In this document: piece by piece, positions 11,662 to 21,642 of the stretch
Numbering within the stretch: position 1 is the first letter of the stretch
Layout of the letters: each line of letters begins with the position of its first letter
Origin: Xenorhabdus budapestensis
Lineage (GTDB): Bacteria; Pseudomonadota; Gammaproteobacteria; Enterobacterales; Enterobacteriaceae
Length of the DNA: 64,000 nucleotides
Assembly (NCBI RefSeq): GCF_002632465.1
Contig: NZ_NIBS01000011.1
Coordinates: 45,488 to 109,487, forward strand
Direction: 5' to 3'
Translations under genes and position numbers: made by a program
The notes under the pieces: generated by a model
What the model was told of the DNA's origin: nothing
The model's input: only the letters and a program-made list of their open reading frames with translations
Databases searched by the model: none

Positions 11662-14013
11662 ATGAATCTGATCAGGGGGCTTGCCCAATATTACGTTGAT
11701 TTAATGATGAAACTGGGATTAGTACGCTTTTCGTTACTACTGGCATCTGTTCTGGTGATCCTGGCAATGGCGATGCAAATGGCAGTGACATTCGTCTTGC
11801 ATGGGGAAGTACAACGTATCGATTTAATCCGTTCCATCTTTTTTGGTTTATTAATTACACCGTGGGCGGTTTATTTTCTCTCTATTGTCGTGGAGCAACT
11901 TGAAGAGTCCCGTCAACGTTTATCCAGTTTGGTGGCAAAGCTGGAGGAAATGCGTCAGCGTGATGCAATATTGAATCAGCAGTTAAAAGACAATATTACT
12001 CAATTAAATCAAGAAATCAGTGAAAGGGAAAAAGCAGAACAAGCTCATCTGGTGTTGCTGGACAAATTGAAATTAGAAATGGAGCACCGTGAAAAAACAC
12101 AGATTGAACTTGAACAGCAATCGGTTTTGTTGCGTTCATTCCTTGATGCTTCACCTGATCTGGTTTATTACCGCAATGAAGATAATGAATTTTCTGGCTG
12201 TAACCGTGCGATGGAACTGCTGACAGGCAAAAGCGAAAAACAACTGATTGGTCTGACTCCGATAGAAGTTTACGATAAAGAGATCGCCAGTAAAGTGATG
12301 GAAACGGATGAAAAAGTCTTTCGTCATAACGTCTCGCTGACTTATGAACAATGGCTGGTTTATCCTGATGGGCGTAAGGCCTGTTTTGAGCTGAGAAAAG
12401 TTCCTTTTTATGACCGTATCGGTAAACGTCATGGTCTGATGGGATTCGGACGCGATATAACGGAGCGTAAACGCTATCAGGACGCGTTGGAGAATGCCAG
12501 CAGGGATAAGACTACCTTTATCTCTACGATTAGCCATGAGCTTCGTACGCCTTTAAATGGCATTGTCGGCTTAAGCCGTATCCTGATGGATACTACTCTG
12601 ACATCAGAACAATGTAACTATCTGAAAACAATCCACGTCAGCGCAATCACTCTGGGTAATATCTTCAATGATATTATTGAGTTAGATAAAATTGAGCGCC
12701 GTAAGATCCAACTTGACACTCAGCCGATTGATTTTACTGGTTTTATGGCTGACTTAGAAAATTTGTCTGGATTGCTGGCACAACCGAAAGGAATTCGGTT
12801 TGTTTTAGAGCCAGAATTGCCATTACCCGCCAAAGTATTAGCTGATGGTACTCGCCTGCGTCAAATTCTGTGGAATTTAATTGGTAATGCCGTGAAGTTT
12901 AGCCAAAAAGGTGAAATCAGAGTGCGTATCTGGTGTGAAAAAGAAGATCGTCTGCTGTTTGAAGTCACTGATTCCGGTATTGGTATCCCTTCTGATGAAT
13001 TAGAAAAAATCTTCGCTATGTATTATCAGGTGAGAGACAGTGCTGGTGGATGTCCGGCAACAGGAACAGGGATCGGTCTCGCTGTATCCAAACGGCTTGC
13101 ACAAGCTATGGGAGGTGATATTACGGTTAAGAGTACAGTAGGGGAGGGATCATGTTTTACCTTGTCTGTGATTGCCCCTGCGATTGATGAAAACGCTGTA
13201 GGAGGGGAAGAAGAAGATTCACTGCCATTACCTGCACTGAATATCCTGTTGGTTGAGGATATTGAGCTGAATGTCATTGTTGCCCGTTCTGTTCTGGAGA
13301 AACTCGGTAATAGTGTAGATGTCGCTATGAATGGTCGTGATGCTCTGAATATGTTTGATCCTGATGAGTATGACTTGGTGCTGCTTGATATCCAATTACC
13401 GGATATGACTGGATTGGATATTGCTCGTAAATTGCATAAACGTTACCAGAATCACACTCTCCCTCCACTTATCGCTCTGACTGCCAATGTTTTGAAAGGC
13501 AAAAAAGAATATCTTGAGGCAGGCATGGATGAAGTTCTCAATAAGCCTCTTTCTGTTAAGGAATTGACTACCGTAATGGAAAAATTCTGGGGTAAGCAGG
13601 CTGAATCTGAACCGCTGTTACCGGAGACAATTACCTTGAAAAAGGGTGAAGAATTCCTTGATGAACTACTTGATATAGAGATGCTCAATCAGTATATCGA
13701 CTTGGTCGGTTCGAAGATGATAGCTGATAATTTGACCATCTTTGAAAATATGATGCCAAACTACCTTGCCTTACTGGAATCGAATATGACAGCAAGGGAT
13801 CAAAAAGGAATTACGGAAGAGGCTCATAAAATCAAGGGTGCTGCCAGTTCTGTTGGATTACGTCATTTACAACAATTAGCACAGCAGATCCAATCACCAG
13901 ATTTACCAGCGTGGTGGGATAATGTGCAGGAGTGGGTAGATGAGCTGAGTCAGGAATGGAAAAGTGATACGGAAACATTGAGAAACTGGTTGGCAAACGC
14001 TACAAAAAAATAA
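11662..14013 (+). CDS. arcB: Aerobic respiration control sensor kinase ArcB
   Basis: ArcB (783 residues here) is the tripartite hybrid histidine kinase that senses the quinone redox state and phosphorylates ArcA. Two membrane segments lie in the first 80 residues, followed by a coiled coil, a PAS domain (about 155-275), the H-box STISHELRTPLNG (His near 292), the ATPase domain (NAVKFS, DSGIGIP, GTGIGL), a receiver domain (VLLVEDIELN to LLDIQLPDMTG, Asp near 577) and a C-terminal Hpt domain (EEAHKIKGAA). I choose the ATG at 11662 because it aligns with known ArcB and has TTGGAG upstream; an upstream in-frame start would add seven unsupported residues. A small hairpin lies directly at the stop codon. 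Confidence 0.96.
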   Translation: MNLIRGLAQYYVDLMMKLGLVRFSLLLASVLVILAMAMQMAVTFVLHGEVQRIDLIRSIFFGLLITPWAVYFLSIVVEQLEESRQRLSSLVAKLEEMRQRDAILNQQLKDNITQLNQEISEREKAEQAHLVLLDKLKLEMEHREKTQIELEQQSVLLRSFLDASPDLVYYRNEDNEFSGCNRAMELLTGKSEKQLIGLTPIEVYDKEIASKVMETDEKVFRHNVSLTYEQWLVYPDGRKACFELRKVPFYDRIGKRHGLMGFGRDITERKRYQDALENASRDKTTFISTISHELRTPLNGIVGLSRILMDTTLTSEQCNYLKTIHVSAITLGNIFNDIIELDKIERRKIQLDTQPIDFTGFMADLENLSGLLAQPKGIRFVLEPELPLPAKVLADGTRLRQILWNLIGNAVKFSQKGEIRVRIWCEKEDRLLFEVTDSGIGIPSDELEKIFAMYYQVRDSAGGCPATGTGIGLAVSKRLAQAMGGDITVKSTVGEGSCFTLSVIAPAIDENAVGGEEEDSLPLPALNILLVEDIELNVIVARSVLEKLGNSVDVAMNGRDALNMFDPDEYDLVLLDIQLPDMTGLDIARKLHKRYQNHTLPPLIALTANVLKGKKEYLEAGMDEVLNKPLSVKELTTVMEKFWGKQAESEPLLPETITLKKGEEFLDELLDIEMLNQYIDLVGSKMIADNLTIFENMMPNYLALLESNMTARDQKGITEEAHKIKGAASSVGLRHLQQLAQQIQSPDLPAWWDNVQEWVDELSQEWKSDTETLRNWLANATKK

Positions 14014-14032
14014 CCCCAACCGAAGTTGGGGT
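14013..14032 (+). terminator. Hairpin after arcB
   Basis: ACCCCAAC and GTTGGGGT pair around CGAA immediately after the arcB stop. A T-tract is missing, so termination may be weak or Rho-assisted. Confidence 0.5.
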
Positions 14033-14200
14033 GCGCGAATACTGCGCCAACACCAGGGAAACTTGTTTGCCCGCTTATCTAAGATTTATTTTAGGCGCGA
14101 GCAATTAAAGAATTCTTCCACACAGAATACAAGTACCAACATAGCAAAGATAAGATTTTTTGTTACAAGATTCATTAAAATCTGTGATGAAGATTGGTGT

Positions 14201-14220
14201 TTAACCCTCTAAGGGGTTAA
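14201..14220. promoter_or_regulatory. Palindrome upstream of elbB
   Basis: The inverted repeat TTAACCC/GGGTTAA (7 bp arms, 6 bp apart) ends about 30 bp before the elbB start. It may be an operator or a small hairpin in the leader; I cannot assign a regulator. Confidence 0.3.
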
Positions 14221-14249
14221 GCATTAATCTACTACAAATGGAGAGAAAT

Positions 14250-14903
14250 ATGAAATCTGTTGCAGTTATATTAAGTGGATGTGGGGTCTATGACGGTAGT
14301 GAAATCCACGAATCAGTTTTAACTATGCTCTCTTTGAGCCGTTTGGGCGCTAAAGTGTCTTTTTTTTCGCCTGATGAGTCACAACATCATGTAATTAATC
14401 ACCTTAATGGAGAGGAGAAACAAGAAATACGTCACATAATGGAAGAATCAGCCCGTATAACAAGAGGTAATATTCAACCATTATCTGAGGTTGATGTTAA
14501 TACTTTGGATGCACTGATTGTTCCCGGTGGTTTTGGCGCAGCTAAAAATTTATGTAATTTCGCATTTAAAGGATCTGATTGTGAAATAAATAAAGAGTTT
14601 TTAAGTGTTGTGCAAAATATGCACCAAAAAGGCAAGCCAATGGGTTTTATGTGCATTGCCCCTGTTATGGTTCCCAAAATATTAGGTAAACCGATAAAAG
14701 TCACTGTGGGTAATGATCCCGAAACGGTAGCACAGATAGAAAAAATGGGAGGGGTTCATATAGCGTGTCCGGTTGATGGCATTGTTATTGATTTTGAAAA
14801 TAAAATTGTAACAACGCCAGCTTATATGCTTGCTCAATCTTTATCTGAGGCTGAAATTGGGATAGACAAATTGGTCAGAAAAATATTGGAAATGATTGAG
14901 TAA
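14250..14903 (+). CDS. elbB: DJ-1/PfpI superfamily protein ElbB (YhbL)
   Basis: The 217-residue protein belongs to the DJ-1/PfpI superfamily; E. coli ElbB has been described as a glyoxalase-type enzyme and was first found to raise isoprenoid (lycopene) yield. The fold motifs [15 protein letters not shown] at the N-terminus, [12 protein letters not shown] near residue 96 and the nucleophile-elbow cysteine in GFMCIAP near residue 138 are present, as is the C-terminal [12 protein letters not shown] use the ATG at 14250, preceded by GGAGAG; the ATG 12 bp upstream lies before that ribosome binding site. mtgA follows after 5 bp, the usual elbB-mtgA pair next to arcB. Confidence 0.93.
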   Translation: MKSVAVILSGCGVYDGSEIHESVLTMLSLSRLGAKVSFFSPDESQHHVINHLNGEEKQEIRHIMEESARITRGNIQPLSEVDVNTLDALIVPGGFGAAKNLCNFAFKGSDCEINKEFLSVVQNMHQKGKPMGFMCIAPVMVPKILGKPIKVTVGNDPETVAQIEKMGGVHIACPVDGIVIDFENKIVTTPAYMLAQSLSEAEIGIDKLVRKILEMIE

Positions 14904-14908
14904 TTAGG

Positions 14909-15628
14909 ATGAGAAATCCTTTTTCAAAATTATGGCACTGGTTGAAAAAAATTGTGGGCATGATCACTCTTTTGTGGTTTGTTGCTGTAATCACATTTTC
15001 ATTTCTGCCGGTGCCGTTTTCTATGGTGATGTTGGAGAAACAAATCAGTGCGTTAATGTCAATTAATTTATCTTATGTTTCTCGCTCTACCTGGGTAGAT
15101 CAAGATCAAATTTCACCTTATATGGCATTAGCCGTGATTGCTGCCGAGGATCAACGGTTTCCGGAACACTGGGGGTTTGATTTTCCAGCGATAGCAATGG
15201 CAGTGGAACATAACAAAAAGTATCGGAAGCGAATACGTGGTGCTTCCACCATAACTCAGCAAACAGCTAAAAACCTCTTTCTGTGGGAAGGGCGTAGTTG
15301 GGTGAGGAAAGGGCTGGAGACGGGAATGACGGTTGTGCTGGAGCTACTGTGGTCGAAGAAACGCATTTTAACAGTCTATCTCAATATTGCTGAATTTGGT
15401 GATGGTATTTTTGGTGTGGAAGAAGCTACTCAACATTATTTCGGCAAACCGGCCAGTCGATTGACAGCCTCCGAGGCCGCTCTTTTGGCAGCAGTGTTAC
15501 CTAATCCTCTTCGCTATAGGGTTGATGTGCCTTCTACTTATGTGTTGCAGCGTCAGCGATGGGTCTTACGGCAAATGCAGTTATTAGGGGGACAGAGTTA
15601 TTTAAGAACAAATAAATTGAGTAAATAA
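14909..15628 (+). CDS. mtgA: Monofunctional biosynthetic peptidoglycan transglycosylase
   Basis: MtgA (239 residues) is a membrane-anchored glycosyltransferase of the GT51 family that polymerises glycan strands from lipid II. One transmembrane segment is at about residues 15-36. The family motifs are all present: the catalytic glutamate E80 in [10 protein letters not shown], then [16 protein letters not shown], the RKGLET region, [15 protein letters not shown] and [12 protein letters not shown]. Length matches enterobacterial MtgA. It is cotranscribed with elbB and followed by a strong terminator. Confidence 0.95.
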   Translation: MRNPFSKLWHWLKKIVGMITLLWFVAVITFSFLPVPFSMVMLEKQISALMSINLSYVSRSTWVDQDQISPYMALAVIAAEDQRFPEHWGFDFPAIAMAVEHNKKYRKRIRGASTITQQTAKNLFLWEGRSWVRKGLETGMTVVLELLWSKKRILTVYLNIAEFGDGIFGVEEATQHYFGKPASRLTASEAALLAAVLPNPLRYRVDVPSTYVLQRQRWVLRQMQLLGGQSYLRTNKLSK

Positions 15629-15663
15629 TTTGAAATGCAGTGCTCAGGAAACAGTAGAAAAAC

Positions 15664-15712
15664 CCAAACAAAGCAGCACTTTTTGGTGCTGCTTTGTTTG
15701 GCAGAGTTTGTT
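15664..15712 (+). terminator. elbB-mtgA terminator
   Basis: A 15-bp stem (CCAAACAAAGCAGCA paired with its complement ending at 15701) surrounds a T-rich loop, then a G+T-rich tail follows. It is a strong Rho-independent terminator. Confidence 0.85.
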
Positions 15713-15788
15713 AAAAAAACTAATTGTGACGTTTTACTGCTGATACCGTGATTTGTATCGTGTTAATCGCTACTTTCAATATTGAAAT

Positions 15789-16364
15789 CTAATCAAGATA
15801 AGTGAACGCGGTGGTTACACGTTTAACCCCGTCAGTTTCACTGGCAATCTTCGCGGCATCAGCCCCTTCCTGCTTGGTAACAATGCCGAACAAAAAAACT
15901 TCGCCATTCTCAGTCACAATTTTAATATTTGATGACTTCACCGCATCACTGGTCAGAATTTTCGAACGTACTTTTGTCGTCAGCCAGGTATCTAAAGATG
16001 CAGTACTGAGTGCAACAGGATTACCTTGCCTGATTTCGTTGTAAACTACACTAACCCCTTCGACTTTTGATGCTATCTGTTTGGCCCGATCTGCCAGCTG
16101 CATGTCTGGGCTCTGGCCGGTTAATAGCACTTTGCCCTCATAAACTGTCGTAACGATACGAGCCCGGGACTTAATTTGTGGGTCTTTGCTGATGTCATTA
16201 CTGATACGAGCTTCTAAAGTGGTATCATCAACTTGTTGCCCGACTGTACGGGGATCGGTGCCTGCTTTGGTTGCAATAGCAGCAGAGCCGATGATGGCAG
16301 CACCAATACATCCCTGCAATAACATTGCACTACAAAATACCAATAATAGAGAAAATAACCGCAT
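15789..16364 (-). CDS. dolP: Outer-membrane division-site lipoprotein DolP (YraP)
   Basis: The 191-residue product has a lipoprotein signal peptide with the lipobox LLQGC (C19 becomes the lipidated residue), followed by two BON domains (about residues 45-115 and 120-190) that bind anionic phospholipid. In E. coli DolP sits in the outer membrane, gathers at the division site and supports envelope integrity and BAM function; it is in the sigma-E regulon. It is the last gene of the diaA-dolP pair, 11 bp after diaA. Confidence 0.93.
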   Translation of the reverse strand: MRLFSLLLVFCSAMLLQGCIGAAIIGSAAIATKAGTDPRTVGQQVDDTTLEARISNDISKDPQIKSRARIVTTVYEGKVLLTGQSPDMQLADRAKQIASKVEGVSVVYNEIRQGNPVALSTASLDTWLTTKVRSKILTSDAVKSSNIKIVTENGEVFLFGIVTKQEGADAAKIASETDGVKRVTTAFTYLD

Positions 16365-16375
16365 TTTTTGGCTCC

Positions 16376-16966
16376 TTAGTCATCCTGATGAGGGAATAAC
16401 GTATTGTCGATTAAGTCGCACAGACAGTTAATTGTCAGCATGTGCACTTCCTGAATTCTGACACTGTGATGGGAAGGGATACGGATTTCCACATCTTGTG
16501 GCCCCAACAATCCTGCCAGTTCACCGCCATCAAAACCCGTCAATGCAACAATAGTCATATCACGGGTGACAGCGGCTTCGACTGCTTTGATAATCGCCCG
16601 GTTGTTTCCATGTGTAGAGATAGCCAGCAGAACATCTCCGGTCTGCCCCAGTGCTCTGACTTGTTTAGCGTAGATCTCTTCTGGCTGTTTACTGCCGGCA
16701 ATGGCAGTGATCACCACATTATCAGCATTCAGCGACAACGCTGGCAGACTTGGTCTCTCTGTCTCAAATCGGTTTATCATACTGGAGGCAAAACGTTGTG
16801 CTGTTGCGGCTGAGCCTCCATTGCCACAGCACAGGATCTTGTTACCATTCAGCAGTGACTGAACCATCATCATTGCGGCGCGGGATATCGCGTCGGGTAA
16901 TGCCTCTGCTGCTGCGATTTGTGTTTGAATACTTTCGGTAAAGCAGACTTTAATTCTATCCAGCAC
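16376..16966 (-). CDS. diaA: DnaA initiator-associating protein DiaA
   Basis: DiaA (196 residues) is a SIS-domain protein that forms tetramers, binds several DnaA molecules and promotes timely initiation at oriC. The SIS phosphosugar-binding fold motif [12 protein letters not shown] is at about residues 46-57, and the remaining family segments ([39 protein letters not shown]) follow in order. It is close to GmhA-type isomerases, but the length and the location between yraN and dolP fix it as DiaA. Confidence 0.94.
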   Translation of the reverse strand: MLDRIKVCFTESIQTQIAAAEALPDAISRAAMMMVQSLLNGNKILCCGNGGSAATAQRFASSMINRFETERPSLPALSLNADNVVITAIAGSKQPEEIYAKQVRALGQTGDVLLAISTHGNNRAIIKAVEAAVTRDMTIVALTGFDGGELAGLLGPQDVEIRIPSHHSVRIQEVHMLTINCLCDLIDNTLFPHQDD

Positions 16967-16996
16967 GTTATGACCTATTTTATTGATCGAGTAAAT

Positions 16997-17386
16997 TCAG
17001 AACCTATCAGATAGGTTTTCATTTAAATTGAAAGCATCTTTCAGCCATTCAAATTTTTGACCGGTAATTGCACAAACATCAAAGCGGCAGGCCGCAGTCT
17101 CAAAACATTCATCACGCTGGTAAAGCCAGAACGAAGCAGTGCGCAATATCTTTCTGCGCTTGCTTCGGGTAATTGTAGCAACGGCATCACCATATTGTGC
17201 ATTTTGGCGGAAACGAACTTCGACAAAGACCCATGTTTGTTTATCACGCATGATCAGATCAATCTCCCCGCCACGAATTTTCACATTCTCTGCGACAAAG
17301 ACAAGACCTTGTTGCTGCAAAAACTGTTTAACTTGCTGTTCATAATGGCATCCCTGCGCATAGCGATTATTTGGTTTTTTTTTCAT
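16997..17386 (-). CDS. yraN: UPF0102 family protein YraN
   Basis: The 129-residue protein is of the UPF0102 family, with a restriction-endonuclease-like fold. The conserved GGEIDLIMRD and VFVEVRFRQN segments carry the putative nuclease residues (Glu-Asp and Glu-x-Arg). The cellular role is not settled. I choose the ATG at 17386; a longer reading from a TTG at 17404 lacks a ribosome binding site. It lies 32 bp after lpoA and before diaA, the usual lpoA-yraN-diaA-dolP order. Confidence 0.9.
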   Translation of the reverse strand: MKKKPNNRYAQGCHYEQQVKQFLQQQGLVFVAENVKIRGGEIDLIMRDKQTWVFVEVRFRQNAQYGDAVATITRSKRRKILRTASFWLYQRDECFETAACRFDVCAITGQKFEWLKDAFNLNENLSDRF

Positions 17387-17418
17387 CCTGAAATTACCGA
17401 TCAAAAGAAAAAAGTAAT

Positions 17419-19317
17419 TTATTGTACCGACGGTATGGCAATATTTTTGTTTGTATTCTGAACAGAAATATTGTCAATGGCAGAAGTACTGTCAGCGGAG
17501 TTATTTTCTGTCATGTGGCTCTCTACCATAACGCGTCCATTATTAAATTGCATCCATGGTAGCTGACGGGATATTGTACAACCCTCTGTGATGGAAAGCT
17601 CTCCGGATGCTCCATTCATATTGAACCCGATACCTTGTTGTAACTGAGCAAAATGATTGGCTAATGACCAGGCATCAATTCCCATCGCGTAAAGGCGCAT
17701 AAGAGAATAATCATTACCAAATTTATTTGCGGCCTGTTTCATTAAGGGAATATTCGTTCCCGTCAATAACGGAACATCGCTGAATTGCATACCATCCATT
17801 TCCAGACGAAAATCTGGCCCCGCATCTGCTTTATTGCTACGTGAATTGGCATAAAGAGCGGGTTTTTCACGAGAGCTGATTGCCATATCAATCATTGGCT
17901 TGATCAGTGCTAATTCATCCGTTGTCGCAACAATGTAAACCGCATCAATTTGCTCACGGGAAGTGCTGGTAATAGCAATGGATAAGTTCTTATCAGCTTG
18001 TGGCTCGTCAATATCAGGAGTGGAAGTATTGACGGAAGCAGTACTGACAGAAATTGGTGTGCCAGATAAATGAATCCCAACGCCACGGTTCATGGATTGT
18101 CTCATCTCTGTTATTGTTCCGAAGGATTGCTGTAAAGCGTTGGAGCCGCCTAATTTCTGCCATTCGGCTGCAAAGGCTTTTGCCACTCGATCACCCAATG
18201 CAGTACGCGGTACTAACACCAATGGATTATGTTTCTGTTGATACCAGATATGCAGAGCAGCACTTTTAGCCTCATCTTCCGGTGACAGGGAGAAATAGCA
18301 GATATTGGGATTGAGTTGTGATGTATCTGGTTTATTAAGAGCCAGAATATTTAATGGTGTATTGATCTGGGCCAATTGCTCAACCTGAGGTTTCAGCAAT
18401 GGGCCGACTACCAGTGTAACGCCATCCTGTTCAGCTTGTGCCAACAGATTAGCCAGAGGCTGGCTGCTGGTATCATAGATTTTCACAGGATGATCATTGA
18501 CAGGAACCAGACTGATCGTAAATTGTGCTGCTGTACTGGTATTGCCGGAATTATTTTCAGGATTTTCGGTATCAGCATTTGCCATATCTGTTCCTGCTAT
18601 ATCTCTGATAGTATCACCCGTTGTTGTATTATTGGTGTCTCCGATATCGGAAGCACTGGTATTAACGGAATTAACATTGGCAGAATCAGTTGCATTCACA
18701 GGCATTTCGGGTTGTGGCAAGCCTTTTTGTGCATCAAGGAAGCCTTGGCGGATCGCCTCACCAAATGCTTTTGCCTGGCCACTCAGAGGCAGAAATAGCC
18801 CTATGCTGGCCTGACGATTTGTGGGGGTAAATAGCATTTGGTGCAGGGCAGCAGGTAAACTCCGAGTAGCGGGGTTATCCGGGTAGCGAATTTGCCAGTC
18901 ACGAATGGCAGAACGTAGTTTATCCTGATCCTGTTTATTGGTCTGGTAAGCATTTAGCAGATCTAACCATCCCTGAAGCGTATATTCATTGGCATTAATT
19001 ACCAGTTCGCTCAGTTGTTGTGAAGTCAGATGCGTCAGTACCTGCCATGTATCATCAATGTTTTTCTGGCGTGCGGCTTCATTTGCTGCATGTGGCTCCA
19101 GCGCAATATAAGCACGGATGACATCCAGAGAAGGCTGGTTATCAGCAGCATCAATAATAGCTTGATAGCGGTTAATCTCTGCGCTGATCTTGTCTTGTGG
19201 CTCAGAAGGTGGTTGCCCTTGTGGTTTAGGCGTGGTACACCCTGCAATAATCATAGTCGTCAGCAGTGCTGAGCAGACTAAACCAGTTTTGAAACGCACA
19301 AAAATTGAGGGAAGCAT
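17419..19317 (-). CDS. lpoA: Penicillin-binding protein activator LpoA
   Basis: LpoA (632 residues from the start chosen) is an outer-membrane lipoprotein that reaches through the periplasm to stimulate PBP1A. The lipobox IIAGC places the lipidated cysteine at residue 27. An N-terminal helical TPR-like domain (about 40-260) is followed by a substrate-binding-protein-like C-terminal domain (RQASIGLFLPLSGQ onward), interrupted by a low-complexity Asn/Thr/Asp-rich insertion near residues 230-285. The frame is open upstream to 19524, but family alignment and the signal peptide support the ATG at 19317. It is divergent from rsmI, as in E. coli. Confidence 0.94.
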   Translation of the reverse strand: MLPSIFVRFKTGLVCSALLTTMIIAGCTTPKPQGQPPSEPQDKISAEINRYQAIIDAADNQPSLDVIRAYIALEPHAANEAARQKNIDDTWQVLTHLTSQQLSELVINANEYTLQGWLDLLNAYQTNKQDQDKLRSAIRDWQIRYPDNPATRSLPAALHQMLFTPTNRQASIGLFLPLSGQAKAFGEAIRQGFLDAQKGLPQPEMPVNATDSANVNSVNTSASDIGDTNNTTTGDTIRDIAGTDMANADTENPENNSGNTSTAAQFTISLVPVNDHPVKIYDTSSQPLANLLAQAEQDGVTLVVGPLLKPQVEQLAQINTPLNILALNKPDTSQLNPNICYFSLSPEDEAKSAALHIWYQQKHNPLVLVPRTALGDRVAKAFAAEWQKLGGSNALQQSFGTITEMRQSMNRGVGIHLSGTPISVSTASVNTSTPDIDEPQADKNLSIAITSTSREQIDAVYIVATTDELALIKPMIDMAISSREKPALYANSRSNKADAGPDFRLEMDGMQFSDVPLLTGTNIPLMKQAANKFGNDYSLMRLYAMGIDAWSLANHFAQLQQGIGFNMNGASGELSITEGCTISRQLPWMQFNNGRVMVESHMTENNSADSTSAIDNISVQNTNKNIAIPSVQ

Positions 19318-19380
19318 ACTGTATCCAGTGATGTTTTTTTCAAAGATGCTCAATTTTAAATCGGTCATTCGGATGAAATA

Positions 19381-20253
19381 ATGAATCAACCTAATCGAGC
19401 AGTGGTTACGACATCTACGCTGTATGTTGTGCCAACCCCTATTGGAAATCTGGGGGATATCACTCAGCGTGCACTTGAAGTTCTTAAACATGTCGATCTG
19501 ATTGCAGCCGAAGATACGCGACACACTGGCTTATTGCTTCAGCATTTTGCCATTAATGCGCGCATGTTCGCACTTCATGATCATAATGAACAGCAGAAAG
19601 CAGATCAATTAATTGAGAAATTGCAGCAAGGTCTGAGTATTGCTCTTGTCTCTGATGCCGGAACACCGTTGATCAACGATCCGGGGTATCACGTTGTCCG
19701 TCGCTGCCGTGAAGCTGGTATTAATGTTGTCCCATTGCCGGGGCCTTGTGCAGCAATTACGGCATTGTCTGCTGCAGGGCTGCCTTCTGATCGTTTTTGT
19801 TACGAAGGTTTTTTGCCGGCAAAAAGTAAAGGACGCCGGGATGTATTACGCGATTTGGCGCAGGAACCACGGACATTGATCTTCTATGAGTCCACACATC
19901 GCTTGTTGGACAGTTTAGAAGATATTGTCGCAGTATGGGGCGCAGATCGTTATGTGGTATTGGCGCGAGAGTTGACAAAAACGTGGGAATCTATTCAGGG
20001 AATGCCTGCTGGAGAGTTGCTGGCATGGATCAGAGAAGATGAAACCCGCCGGCGGGGAGAAATGGTGCTGATTGTTGAAGGATATCGCAAACCAGCAGAT
20101 AATAGTCTCCCTCCAGAAGCGTTGCGGACATTGGCATTACTACAAAAAGAGTTACCGCTGAAAAAGGCTGCGGCACTGGCGGCAGACATTCATGGCGTGA
20201 AGAAAAATGCCTTATACCGTTATGCTCTTGAACAAACCGAGGAAAGCACATGA
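19381..20253 (+). CDS. rsmI: 16S rRNA (cytidine1402-2'-O)-methyltransferase RsmI
   Basis: RsmI (290 residues) uses S-adenosylmethionine to 2'-O-methylate C1402 in the decoding centre of 16S rRNA. The tetrapyrrole-methylase-like fold is shown by [14 protein letters not shown] near residue 15, [12 protein letters not shown] near 41, [14 protein letters not shown] near 91 and the C-terminal GEMVLIVEG segment. Length is typical. It is divergent from lpoA with a 63-bp shared promoter region and lies 60 bp upstream of rnpB. Confidence 0.95.
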   Translation: MNQPNRAVVTTSTLYVVPTPIGNLGDITQRALEVLKHVDLIAAEDTRHTGLLLQHFAINARMFALHDHNEQQKADQLIEKLQQGLSIALVSDAGTPLINDPGYHVVRRCREAGINVVPLPGPCAAITALSAAGLPSDRFCYEGFLPAKSKGRRDVLRDLAQEPRTLIFYESTHRLLDSLEDIVAVWGADRYVVLARELTKTWESIQGMPAGELLAWIREDETRRRGEMVLIVEGYRKPADNSLPPEALRTLALLQKELPLKKAAALAADIHGVKKNALYRYALEQTEEST

Positions 20254-20300
20254 GAATAGCGGGAACATGAAAACCCCTATACATCAGGTGATAAACCCCT

Positions 20301-20306
20301 TATAAT
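20301..20306 (+). promoter_or_regulatory. rnpB promoter -10 element
   Basis: A consensus TATAAT is followed by a G+C-rich discriminator and the RNA start about 8 bp downstream, as at stable-RNA promoters. The -35 region is not obvious. Confidence 0.6.
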
Positions 20307-20313
20307 CCGCGCC

Positions 20314-20711
<398 letters not shown>

Positions 20712-20714
20712 TTC

Positions 20715-20750
20715 AGCCCTATAGAGCATCTGCTTTATAGGGCTTATTCA
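20715..20750 (+). terminator. rnpB terminator
   Basis: AGCCCTATA and the complementary TATAGGGCT form a stem about 4 nt past the mature RNA end, followed by TATTCATTTC. Confidence 0.75.
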
Positions 20751-20777
20751 TTTCAGCAGATAATTCAGGCAGAAATA

Positions 20778-21491
20778 TTAACTTCCCAAATCGATTAGCA
20801 AGCCCTGAAATGAAGAGATTGCCCGCAGACGCAGTCGTGGCTCGTCTTGAATAAATATCCCATCCCCACATTTGATATTCACATTAGACTGGTTATTGGT
20901 CTGGCTCTGAGCATGAATCTCAACATTACCACTGATAGATTGCAGATAAGCATGTCTCCCTTGCAAAGACATTGTCCGGGTGTCATTAGTTCGCAGCATA
21001 AGAGAACTTATCCAGACTGATTGGCGCAGGCACATACTGTTTTTTTCGGCTGTGGGTGAGGCTAACAGAGTTAGAGGATGCTTAGATAACACTCTACGCT
21101 GCACGGATTGTGGTGCCTGATGTGGATTGGCATTAAGCCAGAGTTGCAGGCGGTTCAGCGGTACTTTATCACTGATATTGTGCTCACTGTAGCGCAGATC
21201 CTGACGGGTAGAGAATAACAGGCACTCTCCTTGACGGGCCTGAATATAGTTTCCGGCACTGTCACGGTACTCGGCTTCTCCTTGCAGGATAAGATTCAGA
21301 ATATCGACATGAGGATAAGCCTTTGGCTTGAATTCTGCTTTTGGGGCAAGGATCTCCTGATTAAGTACCCGAAGTGCTCCATAGTTCAAAAAATTTGGGT
21401 CAAAATAGTGGCCGAATGAAAAAGTATAACGGGCTTTCAACCAACCATAATCGGCTTTCCCGCATTGATTTGCTGTTCTGGTTATTATCAT
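20778..21491 (-). CDS. yhaK: Pirin-like bicupin protein YhaK
   Basis: The 237-residue product aligns along its length with E. coli YhaK, a redox-sensitive bicupin of the pirin family; start MIITRTANQCGKADYGWLKA and RYTFSFGHYFDP are near identical. Unlike true pirins, YhaK lacks part of the metal-binding set, and its activity is not established. It is divergent from yhaJ across 151 bp, the conserved yhaK/yhaJ pair, which suggests YhaJ controls it, as reported in E. coli. Confidence 0.9.
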   Translation of the reverse strand: MIITRTANQCGKADYGWLKARYTFSFGHYFDPNFLNYGALRVLNQEILAPKAEFKPKAYPHVDILNLILQGEAEYRDSAGNYIQARQGECLLFSTRQDLRYSEHNISDKVPLNRLQLWLNANPHQAPQSVQRRVLSKHPLTLLASPTAEKNSMCLRQSVWISSLMLRTNDTRTMSLQGRHAYLQSISGNVEIHAQSQTNNQSNVNIKCGDGIFIQDEPRLRLRAISSFQGLLIDLGS

Positions 21492-21642
21492 GACGACTAT
21501 CTCTTTGCTATACGTCTGCCATATATTTATTTGTTATATACCTATTGCATTTGATCTTAATTATCTGGACGTTGAAATGTTAGCCAGTTAATCTGTTCTC
21601 TATATTCAAATTTATTGATTGAGAGCTATATGGGTAAAGAAC